Positions 26,194-34,032 of a DNA stretch of 64,000 nt are shown in pieces. The position numbers were made by a program, and so were the translations under genes. Below the pieces are notes generated by a model. That model did not search any database and was not told the DNA's origin. It was given only the letters and a program-made list of their open reading frames with translations. The DNA comes from Gammaproteobacteria bacterium (GTDB lineage Bacteria; Pseudomonadota; Gammaproteobacteria; HK1): NCBI GenBank assembly GCA_012103455.1, contig WLWT01000002.1, forward strand, positions 434,001-498,000, given 5' to 3'. The number at the start of each line of letters is the position of its first letter. Position 1 is the first letter of the stretch.

Positions 26194-27462
26194 GTGTGTC
26201 GGGCATGACACAGACCTAGCGAGGTGAAAGTCCTCTTACCAAGTAATCGTGGAGTTGAAGGTTAGCGGAAAGACAAGGTTTACATCGTGAGGTGTGGGCT
26301 GGAGGAAGTCCAACGCAAACTGGCGGGGCGACGAACAGGAACGGGATAGAAGGTGTGAGGTATCCGAGACCAGTGGGCACGTGACCACGAAGTCTTCCCT
26401 CGACAGACGGGATAGGTTTTATAAATCCAGCGTTTACGCCCTGAAAGCTGTGTGTCTTAGCCCGAGAGGTCTGTCATAGGTGCCGGAAGCACTGAAATCG
26501 GGGTAACCGGATTTGACCGTAGGGCACAAGTCAGCAAAAGACACAGCAGGGCGCGTCCCCGGCGGTTGAAGGTGTGAACATTACCGGCATCATGAACGTT
26601 TTGAAGTATCACCTGACAACCGCCGGCCGGCGGCGCGAAGTGCTTCGCGTGAGTGGGAGGAAGAATCAGGTGATGGGAGAACAACGCCCTCAGGAATCCA
26701 TCGAAGCGGATGCATGGATGATGCAGGTATTGGGCAGGGACCGTCGGATACAGGCCCTGAGAAACCAGTCAAACGTAATAAAGGTGCAGGCGGTGCCGAT
26801 GGCATGACGGTAGACGCATTGGCGGATGACCTAAAACAGCACTGGCCTGACATCAAAGCACCACGGCTGGACGGGAGCGACCGTCCACCGCTTGTGTGAC
26901 GAGCCGAGATCCCCAAACCCGGCGCACGCAAGAGCAAACGGGGTATACCGGCGGTGATAGACCGCCTTATCCAGCCAGCGATAGCACAAGTCCTGCGCGG
27001 GCGATGGGAACCGCAATGCCATCGCAACAGCGACGGCTTGCGCCCGGTGCGAAGCGCCCAACACGCGCTACATCAAGCACCAAGCGAAATCACCCAGGGC
27101 CGCCAATTGGAAAGCTGACTTTGGCATCGCGCAGGTAAAGAGTCGGCAGCGCGATCGGGATAAATGGATCCGGCGGAAATGGCGTTGCTACCGGTGCAAG
27201 CAATGGGGCAGGCCGGGTTAGCGCAAGCTCAGGGCGCGGGGCGTCAAACGCCCATGGGGCCCAATCAGCGCATGGCCGCTGGCGGCTGAGGGCGAGTCCT
27301 GGGCGGTACTGTGGGCTTGCCAACAGGTATTTTAAAGACTTGGGGCGGGTAGAATTATCAGCATGAATCAGACACGGCATGATAATGAGCCGCCGTGGTA
27401 GGTGACTCGTAGGCCCGGTGGTGTGGGAGGACAGGCATCGTGAGGTGCCTCCTTATCCTGAT
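26194..27462 (+). mobile_element. Group II intron with degenerate reverse transcriptase, inserted in an attC site
   Basis: The 5' end GTGTGTCGGGCATG and the region after it (bulges and a CGAGGTGAAAGTCC block) look like domain I. The 3' end has a domain V-like GAGCCG...GGTGAC...CCGGT segment at about 27389-27428 and a final hairpin ending in CCTGAT. Between them are broken pieces of a reverse transcriptase/maturase: EADAWMMQVLGRD, NKGAGGADGMTVDALADDL, IPKPGARKSKRGIPAVIDRLI and the maturase tail DKWIRRKWRCYRCKQWGRPG. The pieces lie in different frames, and the catalytic YADD region and most of the palm are deleted, so it cannot move on its own. Exon junctions were set by GT|GTGTG and GAT|TAGGC, which rejoin a perfect attC R' box. 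Confidence 0.85.
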
Positions 27463-27537
27463 TAGGCCCTACCCCCCATATCTCAAGTAACAAGTTTGTC
27501 ATTGCTTGGTGTTGCGCAATGCGCTACACTTCAAATC

Positions 27538-27855
27538 ATGATTAAATCATTCAAACATAAGGAGCTGAAACAATTCTTCGAGACGGGCAAAAAGGCTGGG
27601 ATTCAGGCCAAGCACGCAAAGAAGCTGAGAATGCAGTTGGCCGCTATTGATACCGCTCAAGTGCTTGATGATATTGATCTTCCTGGCTTTTCCCTTCACC
27701 CATTAAAAGGCGATCGCTCAAGAATATGGTCAATTTCAGTGAATGGTAACTGGCGTGTTACCTTCGAATTTCGGGATGGCAATGCGTACATCCTTAACTA
27801 CGAGGATTATCATAATGTCCATGCACAATCCGCCTCATCCTGGAGCGTTCATTGA
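27538..27855 (+). CDS. higB: HigB-type toxin (RelE/ParE superfamily mRNA interferase)
   Basis: A 105-residue toxin of the HigB family: MIKSFKHKELKQFFETG at the start, the core PLKGDRSRIWSISVNGNWRVTFEF and the end LNYEDYH. HigB cleaves mRNA on the ribosome. The frame overlaps the downstream higA by 41 bp, the usual toxin-first order of this family. The ATG at 27538 fits the family; the open frame upstream to 27496 does not. It is the first gene of a cassette whose attC is at 28124-28199. Confidence 0.92.
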   Translation: MIKSFKHKELKQFFETGKKAGIQAKHAKKLRMQLAAIDTAQVLDDIDLPGFSLHPLKGDRSRIWSISVNGNWRVTFEFRDGNAYILNYEDYHNVHAQSASSWSVH

Positions 27856-28108
27856 GTCTGTATATATGGAGCCTCATGCGATCAGTTGCAGGTATCTTGC
27901 TGAACAGCTTGGAGTTGCAGCTTCTACCCTGAATCGCGTTATAAAAGGTAAAAGTGCTGTTTCTCCTGAAATGGCATTAAGGCTTTCCAAAGTGCTGGGG
28001 CGTACACCAGAAAGTTGGCTTAGCATGCAAGATAACTATGAAATCTGGCAGGCCAAAAAGCGGATCAATCTTTCCAAACTCCAGCCACTGAAGTTTCTCA
28101 CAGCTTAA
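27815..28108 (+). CDS. higA: HigA-type antitoxin (XRE helix-turn-helix)
   Basis: A 97-residue antitoxin, partner of the toxin at 27538. It begins MSMHNPPHPGAFIESVYME, with the helix-turn-helix YLAEQLGVAASTLNRVIKGKSAVSPEMALRLSK at about residues 30-63 and the tail YEIWQAKK. HigA binds HigB and represses the operon. The overlap with higB makes coupled translation likely. The start could be either of two close ATGs (27815, 27821). Confidence 0.92.
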   Translation: MSMHNPPHPGAFIESVYMEPHAISCRYLAEQLGVAASTLNRVIKGKSAVSPEMALRLSKVLGRTPESWLSMQDNYEIWQAKKRINLSKLQPLKFLTA

Positions 28109-28123
28109 TCGTGCCATAACATT

Positions 28124-28199
28124 GGCTAACAAGGAAAATTAACTCGGACCGCAGATTCTGCTGCGCTCCATTTGCGTCCGGTTATTTGTGTCGTTCGGC
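28124..28199 (+). other. attC recombination site 2
   Basis: R'' is GGCTAAC (28124-28130) and R' is GTTCGGC (28193-28199). The inner arms AACTCGGACCGCA and TGCGTCCGGTT pair with two bulged bases (T and C) on one strand. It lies 15 bp after higA and 10 bp before the next gene, and it shares much sequence with the attC at 51915-51989. Confidence 0.88.
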
Positions 28200-28209
28200 A
28201 CTGTAGAAC

Positions 28210-28797
28210 ATGGGAGCTGAAGTTCTCGCCGTCCTTGAATACGTCCTTCCGGGGCTTCTCGCAGCGTGGGTGTTTCACGCATTTACGTCATATCCGAAAC
28301 CCGAACAGTGGGAACCGCCTGTTCAAGCGCTGATCTTCACTCTGTTGGTTCAAGGCCTATCGACGACTCTTCGGCTCATTGTCGAGTGCAAGTTGGGAGT
28401 CGCCGCCACAAAATCGTGGTCCGACGGTGTGAGTACCACCATAAACGCGGTTCTCGCCCTGCTCTTAGGGTTTGTATTCGCGTACTTTGCAAACACGGAC
28501 AAGTTCCATGCCCTTGTCCGCAAGGCCAGGATCTCAAAAGAAACATCGTATCCATCGGAGTGGTTCGGGGAATTCTCCCAGAACATCACGTATGTTGTGC
28601 TGCACCTGATCGATGGCCGTCGCGTCTACGGCTGGCCTAAGGAATGGCCTTCGAACCGCCAAACCGGGCATTTCACCATCCAGTAACCGGCATGGCTTAT
28701 TGAACAAGAAGAAATCGAGATGGATGGCGTATCATCCGTACTGATTCGTGCAGAGGACGTCGAACTCGTCGAGTTCATGGACAAAACCTGGGAATAG
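28210..28797 (+). pseudogene. DUF6338-like membrane protein with a premature stop
   Basis: The first 158 codons (28210-28686) encode a protein with an N-terminal membrane segment (VLEYVLPGLLAAWVFHAF), a second and third near residues 37-55 and 78-95 (INAVLALLLGFVFAYFA), and a C-terminal block YVVLHLIDGRRVYGWPKEWPS. After the TAA at 28684-28686 the same frame continues for 36 codons with PAWLIEQEEIEMDGV and AEDVELVEFMDKTWE, the usual ending of this family. One nonsense change thus truncates it. The shortened product may still be made. The function is unknown; the gene is a cassette between two attC sites. Confidence 0.7.
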
Positions 28798-28800
28798 CCA

Positions 28801-28917
28801 ATGAGCAAGAAATCATCAAATCCGTCTCCCCCACGTCCGACCACAGTTACTCCGGGCAGTACCGATAGGGGTGCAAATGTGAATCCTCCAGCACCACCTC
28901 CGCCGAAGAGAAACTAG
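28801..28917 (+). CDS. 38-residue proline/serine-rich micro-ORF
   Basis: The ATG is 3 bp after the natural stop of the DUF6338-like gene, and the product is MSKKSSNPSPPRPTTVTPG... ending PPAPPPPKRN. It is polar, proline-rich and without hydrophobic segments. Tight spacing to the preceding frame suggests co-translation and a partner role. It is too short for homology by eye. Confidence 0.5.
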   Translation: MSKKSSNPSPPRPTTVTPGSTDRGANVNPPAPPPPKRN

Positions 28918-29073
28918 CCGGCGATACGGAACAGGGGCTTGGAGCCCGATTGGTCAAATCGTTTGAAATTTTGGAAGATGCTAGTTGAGGTACAGCTAGT
29001 TGCCGAACAAGAGAATCAAGGGTACGTGCATGGATTTTGCTACTTTTGTTCTGTTGAGTAAGGCTTGTGCAGC

Positions 29074-29124
29074 GTCTAACTCGCCAGTGTTAGAAGGGCG
29101 CGCCCCTTATTCTTCGCGTTAGAC
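29074..29124 (+). other. attC recombination site 3 (perfect R''/R' boxes)
   Basis: R'' GTCTAAC (29074-29080) and R' GTTAGAC (29118-29124) both fit the RYYYAAC/GTTRRRY consensus and are exact reverse complements. The arms AGAAGGGCGC and GCGCCCCTTATTCT pair imperfectly, as in attC sites. The next gene starts 1 bp later. Confidence 0.92.
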
Positions 29125-29125
29125 T

Positions 29126-29977
29126 GTGGATGGCTTCGACTATAAATCCGACCCCAAGCGCTTGCTCCTGTACCACCACACAACTGCGCAAACGGCGGTT
29201 GAGCGAATACTGTCTAGTCGCACATTGCGACTTGGGCCACTAAAAAATACGAACGATTTAAAGGAATCCAGAACTTGGTTATTTGGGTTCGGAACGTCGT
29301 CAGATTTCCACGGGTTCACGGATGACCTTGAAAAGCAGTTACAGTCGGAAGCCGCGATGTGGCTTCAAGGCACAACCAAACTGCTGTGCATGTCGAAGGA
29401 CGACGAACTTCAGAGAGAGGAAGGCGAGGCGATCTACGGTTGCGGTTTTTGCTTGCCAAGGATGTGGGCGCAATATGGCGACCTGCACCGCGGAGTATGT
29501 CTAATATTTGACCGACTTCTGCTCACTGAGAAAATCACGCAACAACTGGATAATCGCGGGCTGCTCAAGGCCAATGACGTTGAGTACCGAGACGAGCCAA
29601 TATGGAATGTACTTAGGGACCGCACGTTTATTCTGAGCGCTGACATCGCGAGGGAAAGAGGAACAGTCGAGGCGGTGTCCAGCCATCTTGCGGAGAAATG
29701 GCGTGAAATGTACTTCCGAAAATCATGCGATTGGAGAGATGAGCGTGAATTCCGATGGATCTTTAACGACGGTGACTCTAAGGAGCAGTTTATCCGTTTT
29801 GAGGAATCTCTCGTTGGCGTTGTCTTGGGCGCCGACTACGACGGTGACAGTTGGGGGCGCGAATACGACTACCGAATTAACTTCGGCGTAGATGCTGCAA
29901 GTCTTCACTGGCGGAATGGTGTACCTGGAATAATGCCGCCTGTCGAAGGACCATGGGTAGGTTTCATCCATGATTGA
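29126..29977 (+). CDS. DUF2971-family protein
   Basis: A 283-residue protein with a GTG start 1 bp after an attC site. The DUF2971 signature is at the N-terminus: LLYHHTTAQTAVERILSSRTLRLGPLKNTNDLKE. Further blocks are TKLLCMSKDDEL, MWAQYGDLHRGVCLIFDR and KSCDWRDEREFRW. The family is unassigned in function and is frequent in mobile and defence-rich DNA. As a lone cassette gene it is flanked by attC sites at 29074 and 29992. The ribosome site is weak, as is usual for cassette genes read from an upstream promoter. Confidence 0.82.
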   Translation: MDGFDYKSDPKRLLLYHHTTAQTAVERILSSRTLRLGPLKNTNDLKESRTWLFGFGTSSDFHGFTDDLEKQLQSEAAMWLQGTTKLLCMSKDDELQREEGEAIYGCGFCLPRMWAQYGDLHRGVCLIFDRLLLTEKITQQLDNRGLLKANDVEYRDEPIWNVLRDRTFILSADIARERGTVEAVSSHLAEKWREMYFRKSCDWRDEREFRWIFNDGDSKEQFIRFEESLVGVVLGADYDGDSWGREYDYRINFGVDAASLHWRNGVPGIMPPVEGPWVGFIHD

Positions 29978-29991
29978 GCATGCGTGAACAT

Positions 29992-30062
29992 GTCTAACAT
30001 ACGCGTCAAGATGGACCTTCAAATTCGCTACGCGAATGTTTCGGCCACTTACGCGAGCCGTT
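29992..30062 (+). other. attC recombination site 4, R' box interrupted by a MITE
   Basis: R'' is GTCTAAC (29992-29998). Its arm ACGCGTCAAGATGGACC pairs with GGCCACTTACGCG leaving three unpaired bases (C, A, A) on one strand. The site runs into GTT at 30060-30062. There a 96-bp inverted-repeat element begins, and GTTATGT (30159-30165) follows the element, so the original R' was GTTATGT. Confidence 0.85.
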
Positions 30063-30158
30063 GAGGCTGTAGAAAACCCAAAACCATCATTTTATTACTA
30101 TGTATGTAATTGATTTTATTAGATCAGAAATTTGAAAAATAAGGTTTTCTACAGCCTC
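30063..30158. mobile_element. 96-bp miniature inverted-repeat element inside an attC R' box
   Basis: Perfect 16-bp terminal inverted repeats, GAGGCTGTAGAAAACC and its reverse complement, enclose an AT-rich centre with no gene. GTT flanks it on both sides, consistent with a 3-bp target duplication. Confidence 0.82.
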
Positions 30159-30237
30159 GTTATGTTGCAGCAATCAGCCTCATCGTCAATCTCAGGGAAC
30201 TATTTCTTGCAGGAATCAAATATGATAACATTTCTGT

Positions 30238-30561
30238 ATGAAGTGGCGAATCACGTTTTACAACAAGAAGGTAGAGGAAGAGACGCTGAGCTTCCCTGAG
30301 GGAATCTTGGCTAACTTCATCCATATAGTTGAAATGATTGAAGAGTTTGGCCCAGCCTTGAGTAAACCATATACAGCGCCAATGGGTGATGGTCTCTTCG
30401 AGATCAGAGCAAAAGGCAAAGAAGGCATAGGCCGCTCTCTGTTTTGTCAGGTCAAGGGGCAAGAGGTGATTATCCTCAACTCCTTCGTCAAGAAAACACA
30501 GAAAACGCCCAAAAAAGAGCTGGAGCTTGCCAAAAAGCGGATGAAGGAGGTCAAAAAATGA
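30238..30561 (+). CDS. RelE/HigB-like toxin (phage Gp49-type)
   Basis: A 107-residue toxin: MKWRITFYNKKVEEETLSFP, then FGPALSKPYTAPMGDGLFEIRAK and GRSLFCQVKGQEVIILNSFVKKTQKTPKKELELAKKR. This is the Gp49/HigB-like mRNA-interferase layout. The last codons overlap the ATG of the antitoxin in an ATGA, which indicates coupled translation. It is a cassette gene placed after the interrupted attC at 29992. It is unlike the HigB at 27538. Confidence 0.9.
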   Translation: MKWRITFYNKKVEEETLSFPEGILANFIHIVEMIEEFGPALSKPYTAPMGDGLFEIRAKGKEGIGRSLFCQVKGQEVIILNSFVKKTQKTPKKELELAKKRMKEVKK

Positions 30562-30857
30562 CAAGACCAACATTTTCTGATTTCAAGAAAAAGGCTCTCA
30601 AAAATCCAAAAGTGAGAGCAGAGTACGAAGAATTAGAGCTTGCCTATGAGTTACGTAAGCAGCTTATTGCTCTTCGTAAAGAAGCGGGTCTAACCCAAGA
30701 AGAGCTAGCGGAAATTCTGCATACTCAAAAAAGCAACATTTCACGCTTGGAGAATGTCAACTCAAAGACATCTCCAAAGCTTTCAACCATCGAAGATTAT
30801 GCAAAAGCCATCGGTTACAAAGTAAAAATCAGCTTTGTACCTCAAGCTGCAACATAA
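30558..30857 (+). CDS. XRE-family antitoxin (HigA-like)
   Basis: A 99-residue antitoxin with a central helix-turn-helix, LIALRKEAGLTQEELAEILHTQKSNISRLEN (about residues 36-66), and the end YAKAIGYKVKISFVPQ. It neutralises the overlapping toxin and probably represses the pair. Its stop codon overlaps the R'' box of the following attC, a common arrangement in integron cassettes. Confidence 0.9.
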   Translation: MTRPTFSDFKKKALKNPKVRAEYEELELAYELRKQLIALRKEAGLTQEELAEILHTQKSNISRLENVNSKTSPKLSTIEDYAKAIGYKVKISFVPQAAT

Positions 30858-30908
30858 CAAAAAATTTCCAGCGGACTGCGCCTGCGGCGCAGCCGCTGAA
30901 ATTGGCGT
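30852..30908 (+). other. attC recombination site 5, ending in a group II intron stub
   Basis: R'' is ACATAAC (30852-30858). The arms AATTTCCAGCGGACTGCGC and GCGCAGCCGCTGAAATT pair perfectly except for one C and one A bulged on the left strand. The expected R' is cut after GT (30907-30908), exactly as at 26192-26193. Confidence 0.85.
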
Positions 30909-30930
30909 GTGTGCCGGGCATGGCACTTAA
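30909..30930 (+). mobile_element. 5' stub of a second attC-inserted group II intron
   Basis: GTGTGCCGGGCATGGCAC matches the first 18 bases of the intron at 26194 with two changes (T to C, A to G) that preserve a short stem. The rest has been lost, with the 140-bp MITE directly following at 30931. Confidence 0.65.
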
Positions 30931-31071
30931 GTGCACTTCTAAAAATGTACTTTTTCCGCGATTGCGGCGTCAGCGCCGTGCTCGAATCCTCATGTGTCAC
31001 CTTATACACTGCGGTTCTGTGCGCGGTGCTTCCTTGCACTCACGAAAAAATTACTATTTTTTAGAGGCGCC
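30931..31071. mobile_element. MITE copy A (about 140 bp)
   Basis: Related along its whole length to the copies at 42361-42500 and 57532-57672, with the shared core TTTTTCCGCGATTGCGGCGT. The ends here are slightly diverged (GTGCACTTCTAAAAAT at the left, TTAGAGGCGCC at the right). No coding capacity. Confidence 0.85.
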
Positions 31072-31090
31072 TTGATGAAGGGAGCTTATC

Positions 31091-31318
31091 ATGAAAGATG
31101 AATATGATCTGTCAAAAATGAAATCCTGCAAAAATCCATATGCCTCAAAACTTAAGAAGTCAGTAACAATGAGGCTTGGTGAAGATGTAATCGATTATTT
31201 CAAAAATATGGCTGAGGAAACAGGAGTTCCATATCAAAGTCTCATCAACCTCTATCTCAGGGATTGCGTAGCACAGCATCGAAAAATTGATATCACATGG
31301 CAAGCCAGGGCCTCTTAA
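31091..31318 (+). CDS. BrnA/CopG-type antitoxin, orphan
   Basis: A 75-residue protein with MKDEYDLSKMKSCKNPYASKLKKSVTMRL, then VIDYFKNMAEETGVPYQSLINLYLRDC. This is the BrnA-like layout of an N-terminal toxin-binding part and a ribbon-helix-helix DNA-binding domain. A GGGAG ribosome site precedes the ATG. A brnT partner would be expected just upstream, but that space holds MITE copy A and the intron stub, so the toxin seems to have been lost. Confidence 0.78.
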   Translation: MKDEYDLSKMKSCKNPYASKLKKSVTMRLGEDVIDYFKNMAEETGVPYQSLINLYLRDCVAQHRKIDITWQARAS

Positions 31319-31495
31319 TGGGCTGAATTTGTCGCACTTAGTTTATGAATTCGCGGTTGGCTGGGGTGATGGCCTGTGGACCGCTAAATACGCCATCCAG
31401 TATTTTTATATCGTCGAGGACTGCGTATGTGGAGCGATCTGGTTGAGCCGCGCCACCTGGGCGCGGTGTGCAATTCAAGAGAAGACTGCGTTTGT

Positions 31496-32743
31496 TTACC
31501 ACAAGCCGTGGCGGCGTAATTCATTACGCCCCACCACCATATGGTGTACTTCGTCAGGCCCATCGGCGAAGCGCAGATGGCGCATATCGGTGTACATGGA
31601 GGCGAGCGGGGTCCAGTGCGATACGCCGGTGGCGCCGTGCATTTGCATGGCTTGGTCGATGATCAAACACACTTTCTCCGGCACCATCGCTTTGACGGCA
31701 CTGACATACACCCGGGCCTCTTTGTTGCCGAGCACATCCATCGCTTTTGCCGCTTGCAATACGGCAAGACGCATGGCGTTGATATCGATGCGGGCGCGGG
31801 AGATGACTTCCAGGTTTTTACCAAGCTTGGCGATGGGGCGGCCGAAAGCGATGCGCGAGCCGGCGCGTTTGACCATGAGTTCCAGGGCTTTTTCCGCTTT
31901 ACCTATGGAGCGCATGCAGTGATGGATGCGGCCAGGTCCCAAGCGCACTTGAGAGATTTCAAAACCGCGGCCTGCGCCCAGCAAGATATTCTCTTTAGGC
32001 ACGCGCACATTGTCGAACTTGATGTGCATGTGACCGCGGGGCGCATGGTCTTGGCCAAATACCTGCATGGGACCTAGTATCTTCACACCGGGAGTGTCTT
32101 TGGGCACTAAGATCTGGGATTGCTGTTTGGCAGGGGCGGCGTGCGGATTGGTCTTGACCATGGTGATCATGATCTTGCAGCGGGGATCGCCAGCGCCCGA
32201 GATAAAATATTTCTCGCCATTGATGACCCATTCGTCGCCGTCAAGAACAGCGCTCGTACTGATATTCTTCGCATCCGATGACGGTAACGCCGGCTCCGTC
32301 ATGGCGTAGGCGGAGCGGATTTCACCGTTTAGGAGCGGTGTTAGCCATTGCTCTTTTTGCTGCGGCGTTCCTACCCGTTCCAGCACTTCCATGTTGCCGG
32401 TGTCCGGCGCGCTGCAATTCAAAGTCTCCGATGCCAGCGGTGATTTACCCAGTTCGGCGGCAATGTAGGCATAGTCAAGGTTGCTAAGGCCGGCGCCCAT
32501 TGCCGATTCTGGCAGGAAAAAATTCCACAAGCCGTTTTCTTTGGCTTTGGCTTTGGCCCTATCCAATAACTCTAGTTGGCGGGGATGCCACGACCAGCGG
32601 TCGTCTTTTTCGTCGTCAAGAGCAAAAAACTCTTCGCTGATGGGGTCAACATTGTCCCGGATATGAGCTTTGACCGCTTCCATCAACGGCTTCGATTCCT
32701 CGGACATTGACAGATCGAACAGTTCGCTTGGCAGCTCGGACAT
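31496..32743 (-). CDS. Acyl-CoA dehydrogenase family protein
   Basis: FAD-dependent dehydrogenase of 415 residues with all three domains. Visible blocks are YAMTEPALPSSDAKNIST (FAD/substrate region, about residue 143-160), WVINGEKYFISGAGDP, and the C-terminal helices with MQMHGATGVSHWTPLASMYTDMRHLRFADGPDEVH. The long N-terminus and closing motif resemble the ACAD10/11-like and FadE-type branches. It is followed downstream only by the cassette region. The aminotransferase-like gene lies 62 bp upstream on the same strand. Confidence 0.9.
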   Translation of the reverse strand: MSELPSELFDLSMSEESKPLMEAVKAHIRDNVDPISEEFFALDDEKDDRWSWHPRQLELLDRAKAKAKENGLWNFFLPESAMGAGLSNLDYAYIAAELGKSPLASETLNCSAPDTGNMEVLERVGTPQQKEQWLTPLLNGEIRSAYAMTEPALPSSDAKNISTSAVLDGDEWVINGEKYFISGAGDPRCKIMITMVKTNPHAAPAKQQSQILVPKDTPGVKILGPMQVFGQDHAPRGHMHIKFDNVRVPKENILLGAGRGFEISQVRLGPGRIHHCMRSIGKAEKALELMVKRAGSRIAFGRPIAKLGKNLEVISRARIDINAMRLAVLQAAKAMDVLGNKEARVYVSAVKAMVPEKVCLIIDQAMQMHGATGVSHWTPLASMYTDMRHLRFADGPDEVHHMVVGRNELRRHGLW

Positions 32744-32805
32744 AGCGTGCTCCGTGTGGGTATGGGTTTAGGCGGATATAGACACTGATGTGATGGTAAG
32801 ACGCT

Positions 32806-33972
32806 TCAGCCGCCGGCGTGTTGTGCCACCGCCGCCGCCATGCGCGCTAGGATTTCATGGAGAATATAACGGGGTGTGGCGAAGTTGATGCGGGTACAAC
32901 CCACGCCTTGCGGGCCAAAAGCGGTGCCGTCGTATAAAGCGACTTTGGCATGCGCCAAGAAGAAATCCAGGGGCTCGGCGCCTAGACCGCTTTGGGTGAA
33001 GTCTAGCCACGCCAGATAGGTGGCTTCAGGGGGACAGTATTTGACACTAGGCAGCCGTTCGGCCAGGAAGTTCGTCATGTAGTCCCGGTTGGCTTGCAGG
33101 TAAGCCACCGCGGCAGTCAACCAGTCATCACACGATTGCCAGGCGATGCGCGAGGCGGCGCAGGCAAATGAGCTCAAGCCACCGCGCACCCGCTCCGGGT
33201 AGGGGCTGAATGCTTGCATCAGTTCAGCGCTGCCGAATACGGCCAAACCTACCCGCAACCCGGCGATGTTGAAAGCTTTGTTGGCCGAATTGAACGTGAT
33301 CGTGCGGCGCATCAACTCCGGTGCCAATGATCCGAAGGGGATGTGCGCATGGCCCGCGTAAACCAGATCGGAATGAATTTCGTCGGCCAGCACCACGAGA
33401 TCGTGCTGCAACACCCACTCGCCAAGCCGCTCCAACTCCGCGCGGGTGAAGGCGCGGCCGCCGGGATTGTGGGGGTTGCATAACATGAACACCCGGGTGC
33501 GGGTGTCGATGGCGCGTTCCATGGCATCGAAGTCGATTTCAAAGCGTTCCTCGTCCATCACCAGCGGACAGAGGATGGGGCGCCGGCCCGTCTCCTTCAC
33601 CGAGCGCAGAAACGGCGGATAAATCGGCGTTTGGATAATCGCGCTATCGGCTTCACCGCAGGTGCCCAGCACGCCCCAGTAGAGTCCTTGCACGATATCG
33701 GTCAGCAGCACGGTGCGCTCCACCGGGATCTGCCAACCGTACTTAGCCGCCATGCGGGCGGCGAAGATGGCCGCTAAGCCTTCGGCCTCATGCTTGGAGG
33801 GATAGCCGAAGTCGCTGCGCATGGCGGCGCCGGTGACGTAAGCTTGAATGGGTTCGGCCACGGGAAAATCCATGTCCGCGACCCAGGCGGGAATGACGTC
33901 ATCGCCGTAGCGGCGCCATTTGAAGCCGTTGCGGGCGCGCAGATCGTCGATGGTGAAGCGTTCGAAATCCAT
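32806..33972 (-). CDS. MalY/PatB-type PLP-dependent C-S lyase (aminotransferase fold)
   Basis: A 388-residue PLP enzyme whose N-terminus (RNGFKWRRYGDDVIPAWVADMDFP) is diagnostic for the MalY/PatB cystathionine beta-lyase group. The PLP site blocks are LCNPHNPGGRAF, VVLADEIHSDLVY and the lysine in TFNSANKAFNIAGLR near residue 235. It is likely to split cystathionine or other S-conjugates into pyruvate, ammonia and a thiol. Upstream of the start are three exact 17-bp repeats (33982-34032) that probably sit in its leader. Confidence 0.9.
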   Translation of the reverse strand: MDFERFTIDDLRARNGFKWRRYGDDVIPAWVADMDFPVAEPIQAYVTGAAMRSDFGYPSKHEAEGLAAIFAARMAAKYGWQIPVERTVLLTDIVQGLYWGVLGTCGEADSAIIQTPIYPPFLRSVKETGRRPILCPLVMDEERFEIDFDAMERAIDTRTRVFMLCNPHNPGGRAFTRAELERLGEWVLQHDLVVLADEIHSDLVYAGHAHIPFGSLAPELMRRTITFNSANKAFNIAGLRVGLAVFGSAELMQAFSPYPERVRGGLSSFACAASRIAWQSCDDWLTAAVAYLQANRDYMTNFLAERLPSVKYCPPEATYLAWLDFTQSGLGAEPLDFFLAHAKVALYDGTAFGPQGVGCTRINFATPRYILHEILARMAAAVAQHAGG

Positions 33973-33981
33973 GGTCGCAGT

Positions 33982-34032
33982 TTGTTATTGTCGGGGAGTT
34001 GTTATTGTCGGGGAGTTGTTATTGTCGGGGAG
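33982..34032. repeat. Three exact 17-bp tandem repeats
   Basis: TTGTTATTGTCGGGGAG occurs three times without a mismatch just upstream of the MalY/PatB-like gene. Copy number could vary by slippage and change the leader. Confidence 0.95.

Noticed and set aside
31319..31495. A further attC after the orphan brnA
   Set aside because: GTTGGCT occurs near 31354 but no partner R'' box or pairing arms were found.
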